From Stropharia rugosoannulata (lineage: Eukaryota; Basidiomycota; Agaricomycetes; Agaricales; Strophariaceae), in the NCBI GenBank assembly GCA_028532985.1, contig JANCIK010000009.1, positions 868,001 to 932,000 on the forward strand: a DNA stretch of 64,000 nucleotides. Reading direction: 5' to 3'. Numbering within the stretch: position 1 is the first letter of the stretch; each line of letters opens with the position of its first letter. Both the position numbers and the translations under genes were made by a program. Positions 58,168-64,000 of this stretch are shown piece by piece. The notes under the pieces are model-generated. The model was not told the DNA's origin, did no database searches, and saw nothing but the letters and a program-made list of their open reading frames with translations.

Positions 58168-58989
58168 TTGAAATGTCCCACTTGCTCCATAAAGCTTACA
58201 CACTACTCGGAAAAGCCACATCTGTATTTCGGTCTGTCAACCGTAGTGAAGCTTGCGTGTAAGAACTCGGATCCAAAGGGGTGGTCCACACTGCGCGTTC
58301 AAATCGTACTCGGGCTTGACACAGGGGGATTCTGTGCGCTTCGTATTATCATCCTTAAGCTTGCCCAAATCACAAAATGCAAGGGAGACAAATTTATGAA
58401 AGCATGGCTTGACGCCGTCACATGTAAGTTTATTTATAACGTCGTCAAGGCTATCATCGTTCATAACACTGCTCCAGGTCATGCATTTCTCTGGGGAAAT
58501 GGTATCCAACACGGCGACCCGAGTCTTTGGAACATTATGTATTACCCCGAATATAAGTACGGTGTACTAACAGACTTTGACTTATCTATCATTCCGTGGT
58601 CAAAACGTATTCCTGGTGTTGAGCGGACGGGGACCATTCCATTCATGGCTCTTAACCTATTAAATCCAGCCTACTACTGGGGTGGAACCCAGACTCGATA
58701 CTACCATCACGAGCTCGAGGCGTTTATCTGGATCTTCCTGTTTGTCTGCCTTTCCTATGAAAATGGGCACCGAGTCGCTTCATCCAGGCGCCCTGGCGAT
58801 GCAAAGAAAGGTATTAATTATACAAATGACTGGCAGGATTCAAACTATGGTCTGGTTCACGCCTGGAGGGCGGGCTTTCTCCGTAGATCAGATATCCCAC
58901 AAATGGTCACTGACGATTTTTCCTCCTTGAAAAGCCTGTTTAAAGTACTTTTTGAAGGACTTGACGGTGCTCTGGGACAACGTTTATGA
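58168..58989 (+). pseudogene. FunK1-type fungal protein kinase, N-terminally truncated
   Basis: A 273-codon open frame with the C-lobe of a FunK1 kinase: GIQHGDPSLWNIMYYPEYKY has the catalytic-loop Asp (H115-G-D117), YGVLTDFDLSIIPW has D-F-D in place of D-F-G (about 136-138), ERTGTIPFMALNLL is the activation-segment end, and YYHHELEAFIWIFLFVCLSY is the FunK1-specific ExE-W-I helix. The N-lobe (glycine loop, VAIK lysine) is missing before the frame and not found upstream. FunK1 genes are a large expanding Agaricomycete family with many fragments, so this is either a broken copy or one whose 5' exons I could not resolve. Confidence 0.7.
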
Positions 58990-59224
58990 CGCGAAAGTAA
59001 CCTATCGACATCGCCAACAGAGTCATTCCATTTGCAATCGTCCATGGATCTTTGGGCCGCCTTCATTGCTGCTCTAAATTCAGTTTCGTTTGCCACGGAG
59101 CACTGGAATCTCGTCAAAGCACAGTTTGATTACAATACACTGCCGGCTAGCTCCTTACAATTGAAAGATATATTTGAATTAAGTTTCTGAAGAGGACCAC
59201 CTGCGCACCGAGGTAGTCCTTTCC

Positions 59225-60017
59225 CTAGACATAGCGGCGACGGCGGTCGCGGCCGTAATCCGATTCATCATCGGATGCTGCGTCGCTGTAGTCTTCCTCC
59301 TCCTCCTCCTCGTCGTCGTCAAAGTCTTCCTCTTCATCCGATCCGTCGCTATACTTCTCATTATTATTTTCCTCGTCAGATTCTTCACCTTTCCTTCTAC
59401 CGTATGAACTGCTACTGCTTCCACCCTCACTTCATTACGTAGTAAACGTAAGTGTTTGACCTCGCCATGCAAATGACAAGATAAACTTACGACGCGCTCT
59501 TGGGTGCTCGAGAAACAACTCGCTTGACCGCGGCATTCCCGATCGTTGTTGCAGCCTTCTCGACACCCTTGTAGTAGACATTTCCAATCAGGAACTCATT
59601 CAGCTCGGGGTCTGGCGTGAATTGGTAGAACTGGTCCGGGGCGGCATTTGCCAGAGCAACATCGAGCCCAATGGTGAACAAGCTTGTGCCAAACGCGACG
59701 GTTATTGGAAAGACTTTGTCCTTGAGCTTGCTCTCTTTAAGCGGTGGGTGTCCGCGCCGGGCCCATTCAGCCTCGAGTATTTTGATTTTCTGGGACTCGA
59801 CCGAGATGTTGCGACTGGAAAGTGCTGTGGCGACAAGGGAGTGGCCGCCTGTCACTACGGCGGCAGCGACGCCAGTACCAGCATGGACTTTGGCCGAGAG
59901 TCGCTTGGCTCGCTTGCGGTAGATCTCTTTGGCAAGTTCAATGTGCGACAGGTCCTTTCTCTGAAGTTCTTCCTCGTATTTTTTCTTGTTGAAACGAAGG
60001 GTCTCGCCGAACTTCAT
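59225..60017 (-). CDS. uncharacterised protein with acidic C-terminal tail
   Basis: Two exons, 60017-59491 and 59429-59225, sum to 732 nt (243 aa). It starts MKFGETLRFNKKKYEEELQR, continues with a basic helical segment (LAKEIYRKRAKRLSAKVHAG), a small-residue-rich stretch (GTGVAAAVVTGGHSLVATAL) that could be a helical hairpin, SLFTIGLDVALANAAPDQFY, and then, after the intron, an Asp/Glu-rich tail (YSDGSDEEEDFDDDEEEEEE) ending DRRRYV. A basic N-terminal half and very acidic tail suggest binding to a basic partner or nucleic acids, but I do not know the family. The splice (donor GTAAGT) joins in frame at S-EGGSSSSS. Confidence 0.65.
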
Positions 60018-60633
60018 GACGGTGGGTGTTACTTGTTAGTGGTGTATCGTTGGTGGAGTTTTTGTTAAGAAACCACCTTTCCCAGATATTATATACCTCA
60101 TTTTCTTTGGTGGGCACACCATCTCTATTTATCGGACAACATTGCCTCCGTCTGCTTCGTCGGCGGATATTGCGAGCAAACTTAGAACGGGCGTCTAGAT
60201 CTACAGAAAACGAATGTATTTTCTCAGTCCTGACACTCGCCATATGTGTTTTTTTCTCATGAGGCTGTAACTTTATACCTCATAATGGTATATATGCGAC
60301 ACAGGACTGCCTTCACGAGAAGGTGCTGCCAGACGGAACGTGGCATTGCCCTATGCCGATCCCTATATTTAGCGCTCATGAGCGCCTAAGCGTCGGCAAA
60401 GTCCATCTTTTGGCGAGAAAAACATAGCATTGATGGCAAATGACCAACCCCATGGATAAAACCTATACAAATGGTGGGGCTCTGACAGGCTCTGACTTCT
60501 TCATCATCAAGCATTTATCATTTGAGCATAGCATCTGACCTGATCAACGTGTTATTCAAACAATTGATTACAGAGTTCTTGACAGGCTGGTGGCCCTGTC
60601 GGACAGGACTGCCACCAATAGCTCTTCCACTGC

Positions 60634-62087
60634 TTACACGTTCTTCGAAGTTGGCTGAATAACTGGCAGCGCTGGCTGTCTGTCTACATGACCAAAAGCA
60701 TTCCACACGGATCTGTAAGCGGACCCATCCCCCTGGTCTGATGTGAGTCACCGACACGGCGGAGTACTAACATTCACACTTACAATCATATTGTTAGGGA
60801 ATCCGGGGTCGAACGGTACAATGGACTCTAAGTATTTGATCTGCTCAGTGGTGAGAGAGATTTCAAGAGCTTCAAGATTGGCCAACAGATGCTCGACCTT
60901 GCGTCCACCGATGATGGGGAAGACGAAGGGCGTTTTATGCAGAACATAAGCAATGGCAACTGTTCCCTTCAAAATTAGCGTTCCCAGAAGGCATGTTAAT
61001 TAAAGATATGATACCCACCAGATGTGATAGACTTGGCTCCAACCTCCTGGGCCACCTTTTCCAGGCCGGCGCTGACAGCTTTCTCGTTATCATTTCGCAG
61101 CCAGTCGCCGCCAAAGATTACACGCCCCTTCTCCCCTGTCTCCAGTCTCTTTTTCTCTTCGGCATCTGTGCGGAATTTACCACCCCCAACGACATTCCAC
61201 GGAGCTAGAGCCATTCCCTCTGAGCGCGCCATCGGAATAATGTCGCGCTCGAAAGAGCGTTCAATAATGTTCCAATTTCCTTGGTAAATAATGAAAGGCG
61301 TAAGCGAGTTGGCGCGAGCATAGGCATTTGCTTTCACGACTACCCAAGCCGGGGTGTCCGAAATTCCCTGGAACGTTTACCCCATCAGTGGGACTGCAGA
61401 CAGAGAAGTAAAAAGGGACGTACAAGATACAAAACCTTCCCTTGGACAACCAGATTATGAAGGGCGTGCATTACTTCTTCTACGCTAGTGTCATAGTCCC
61501 ACCAATGGACATACAACAGATCGACATAATCCGTCCTAAGCCTCTCCAACGATGTTTTGAAAGATATCTTCAGCGATTTGGCATTATTCCCGGCGAACAT
61601 GATTTTATGTCCATTCTGCACAGCGGGATCTCTCAATCGGTAGTTGTTTGTGTACTACACATTATCAGTCGCATTGAATGTCTGTGAAGGGAAGTTAATA
61701 ATAGTGTAGTACCTTGGTAGCAATGAACAGCTGATCTCTGTTCCCGCGTTTTTCCACCCATTCTCCAATGAACTGCTCAGACGTCCCGTCCTGGCTTAAT
61801 GAAGCACGAATCTATTAATGATACAGATAACGCAGCACAAAATTAGAAAGGGCTACTTACTAGTTATTGGCCGTATCAATGAAGTTGCCACCGTTATCAT
61901 AGTATGCATCGAGCAGTTTGAAGCTGGCCTCCCTGTCCATAAATCCCATGCCCAAGTCGCTCCATGCGTCCCCAATGCTCATAGCACCCAGCTGAATTGG
62001 GGACACATGGACGCCCGCCCTTGGAGATAAGAGCCGATAACGTGCCAATCCTGTTGGTGGGGGTGGGGGTGGGGTGTAAAGAGACAT
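60634..62087 (-). CDS. aldo-keto reductase, aryl-alcohol dehydrogenase (AAD) type
   Basis: Multi-exon gene, start 62087 ([20 protein letters not shown]), stop 60634-60636. Motifs in order: [37 protein letters not shown] (with the catalytic Asp and Tyr; the Tyr codon is split by an intron at TA|C), [36 protein letters not shown] (catalytic His), [45 protein letters not shown], and [25 protein letters not shown] (NADPH phosphate binding). The C-terminus is [20 protein letters not shown] to TSKNV. The AAD family reduces aryl aldehydes with NADPH; in white-rot fungi it is linked to lignin-derived aromatics. Cytosolic by lack of a leader. Confidence 0.92.
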
Positions 62088-62743
62088 GGCGTGCTCGATA
62101 AGTCTCTACATGTTCACCGTGCTACTTATATTCCTGCGTCCGTATTCCTGAATTGAGCGGGTCCGAAGGTCATTGAGTCAAGTTCGACTCGCTTCTTGGA
62201 AGCACCTGAGTAAAGGCAGAGGCAGAATTTGCAAGTCTCTTTGTAATAGTGCGATAGTGATCGGTTCGGGTTGAGGAAATGGCCGCATATTTCGTACTCC
62301 AGAGATGTCATTCCCTTTGTTAGCCTCAGTCTTACAGAAGTTGAAGTAAAAGCCTTGCCAGTTGCGTGGCACAACGGTTCACTGGCCGGCACGGCGGCAT
62401 GACATCATGCCCTGTCTTTGTACCTTTGGTATTTTTACTACTCCCTGGTTCATTGTCCCGTTGAGACCACCTACTGGATGATCAGTTATTTATTCCAGTG
62501 AAAAAAGACAGACTAGGAGGTACATTATAAGTTACCACAGTTAATCAGAGCTTGCAACTTTCAAATTTACAATGGCAGTGTCGATCAGGCTAATCTCTTT
62601 GCATGAGGAGTACCTCTCACGCTTCCGTGCGTTATATGATGCGCAGTGGCTCTAATTAGCCTAGCTCGGCCTTATATCAGAAGCTCATTTTCGAGGTCTT
62701 CATTGTTTTTTTCTTTCCCCCCATCATATTCCTTTCTTTCACG
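62088..62743. other. divergent promoter region
   Basis: About 650 bp between the AKR (minus) and GH16 (plus) starts. It contains only short frames on the minus strand (62126-62392) without motifs and a pyrimidine-rich tract just before the GH16 start. Confidence 0.45.
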
Positions 62744-64000
62744 ATGTTCTGCAGGCTAGCCCTTGTATCTCTAACATTTTTGTTTTCATTCACGACTGCA
62801 CCAGTTGCAGCAGATGTTTATGACATGGTAACGGAGTATGCGGGCCAGAACTTCTTCGACGATTGGACATTTTATAACCACTGTAAGTCATTTTGGAACG
62901 CGGGAGATAATAATTTCTGACGAATTCCAGTTGACAACCTCACCAACGGAGACGTAGTGTGCGCGCACCTTTCACGACGAATGCCTTGCTATGCTAAAAC
63001 AGGAGCAGATTTGTCTCTGCGTCGCAAGCTCTATCGTCAAGGCTGGCTTTTGTCGATACGAACACCAACCACGCCATCATGAAGGTCGACAACAGCTCCA
63101 CAGTGACCTTTAACAACAAGCGAAACAGCGTCCGGCTCCAAACCAATGTGCGCTACAGTGTAGGCAGTGTATGGATTGCCGATATGCTTCACGTTCCCTA
63201 TGGAGTGGGTACACCACCATTATCCGCCAGAAACCGCTGATTTATGAATTTACGCAGTGCTCGGTCTGGCCTGCATGGTAACTCTATTTTTTGCTCTGCC
63301 TGTGGTTCTATAAATAATACTACGTCTAGGTGGTCGAACGCGCCCAACTGGCCCACAGGCGGGTAGGTCCTGCGTAATAAAAGTGCCTCTAAACCTGATC
63401 TGACGTCATTCAGAGAGATAGACACATTTGAAGGCGTCAATATGGTCACTAACAGTCAAATGGGGCTGCACACGCTCGCAGGCTGCACGGTGACGGGCCA
63501 ATCGCAGAGCTCGCCTCTGCTCAACTCGACGGATTGCTCCTTCCTGGACAACAGCAACCAGGGATGCATTACAACAGATCCGAGCCCAGCCTCGTACGGT
63601 GCGGCATTCGCGGCTGCTGGCGGAGGGGTGTTCGTGACCGAATTTGCGACGTCCGGAATATCGTGAGTTTTCTCCCCACCGGCTTTATAAGTCGCTGCGC
63701 AGGTTTGTAATAACAAATTTACAAACTCAACAGAGTCTGGTTCTTCCCTCGAGCAGACGTTCCCTCCGTGATCACGCAGAACTCAAGCTCTATTGATACC
63801 TCCACGCTTGGTCAGCCAGTCGGGAACTGGCCCTCGACCACCTGTTCGTCATCCGAGTTCTTCGAGCCTCAGAACCTCATTTTTGACGTCACGCTCTGCG
63901 GAGGTACGTACTTCACATTTCTATATACTTGATTAGCTGCTAATTCTCTTCTAGATTTCGCAGGGGCGCCGAACGTCTTCGGGGAGACCTGCAGCGGCGT
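62744..64000 (+). CDS. GH16 glycoside hydrolase (endo-beta-1,3(4)-glucanase type), partial
   Basis: Start 62744, with signal peptide MFCRLALVSLTFLFSFTTAPVAA; it runs off the right end. Exons give DVYDMVTEYAGQNFFDDWTF, DNLTNGDV, LAFVDTNTNHAIMKVDNSST, RNSVRLQTNVRYSVGSVWIA, CSVWPAWWSNAPNWPTGG and, after an intron, GEIDTFEGVNMVTNSQMGLH with the catalytic ExDxxE box (EIDTFE). GCTVTGQSQSS ... LNSTDCSFLDNSNQGC and FVTEFATSGISVWFFPR follow. The order fits fungal secreted GH16 enzymes acting on beta-1,3- or mixed beta-glucans of the cell wall. The splice at about 62960-63042 is less certain. At least one further exon lies beyond 64000. Confidence 0.88.

Overview
The window looks like part of an Agaricomycete (mushroom-forming basidiomycete) nuclear genome. 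Genes on both strands are split by many short introns, mostly 50-75 nt with GT..AG ends. Several families typical of these fungi are present: a FunK1-like kinase, But2-like membrane protein, UstYa-like oxidases, polyporopepsin-type aspartic proteases, an uncharacterised seven-helix family and a Scc2 homologue. All gene models were spliced by eye. Where I give exon sums, the exons add up to whole codons.

Left part (1-14.1 kb), mostly conserved genes: an APC-family amino acid/GABA-type permease (+), a 2 kb gene-poor stretch, an EBP/EXPERA sterol-isomerase-like membrane protein (-, with a 14-nt exon), a glutathione S-transferase (-), a carnitine acetyltransferase with both an N-terminal mitochondrial-type leader and a C-terminal AKL (+), and a PPPDE-thioredoxin-PUL fusion protein (+, with a 13-nt exon).

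Middle part (14.9-41.4 kb), an accessory island and the most interesting region. It holds four tiny two-exon genes (14907-15135, 19093-19301, 19768-19987, 26696-26923, all minus). Each encodes a 48-57 aa secreted precursor: a signal peptide, a phase-1 intron just after it, then dibasic (or single Arg) cleavage sites and a short related core of the type (Q/E)-x-(G/S/P)-P-...-(A/T)-(N/Q)-x-(F/L)-F. Interleaved are two UstYa-like (DUF3328) oxidase genes, two paralogous seven-helix membrane proteins, a But2-like membrane protein and a GNAT acetyltransferase. Kex2-cleaved precursors next to UstYa oxidases is the arrangement of ascomycete dikaritin RiPP clusters. I therefore propose a basidiomycete dikaritin-like (or secreted signalling) peptide system, which is inference. 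Next to it is an aspartic protease pseudogene, split by an 8.5 kb LTR retrotransposon of Ty3 type (29882-38368) with 915/920-bp LTRs and a 4-bp target duplication, followed by an apparently intact paralogous protease.

Right part (42.4-64 kb), conserved genes resume: a DEAH-box RNA helicase (-) head to head with the cohesin loader Scc2 (+), a Sec14-like CRAL-TRIO protein (-), a predicted zinc deaminase of the OTT_1508 type (+), a truncated FunK1 kinase (+), an uncharacterised protein with an acidic tail (-), an aryl-alcohol-dehydrogenase-like aldo-keto reductase (-) and a GH16 glucanase running off the right end (+).
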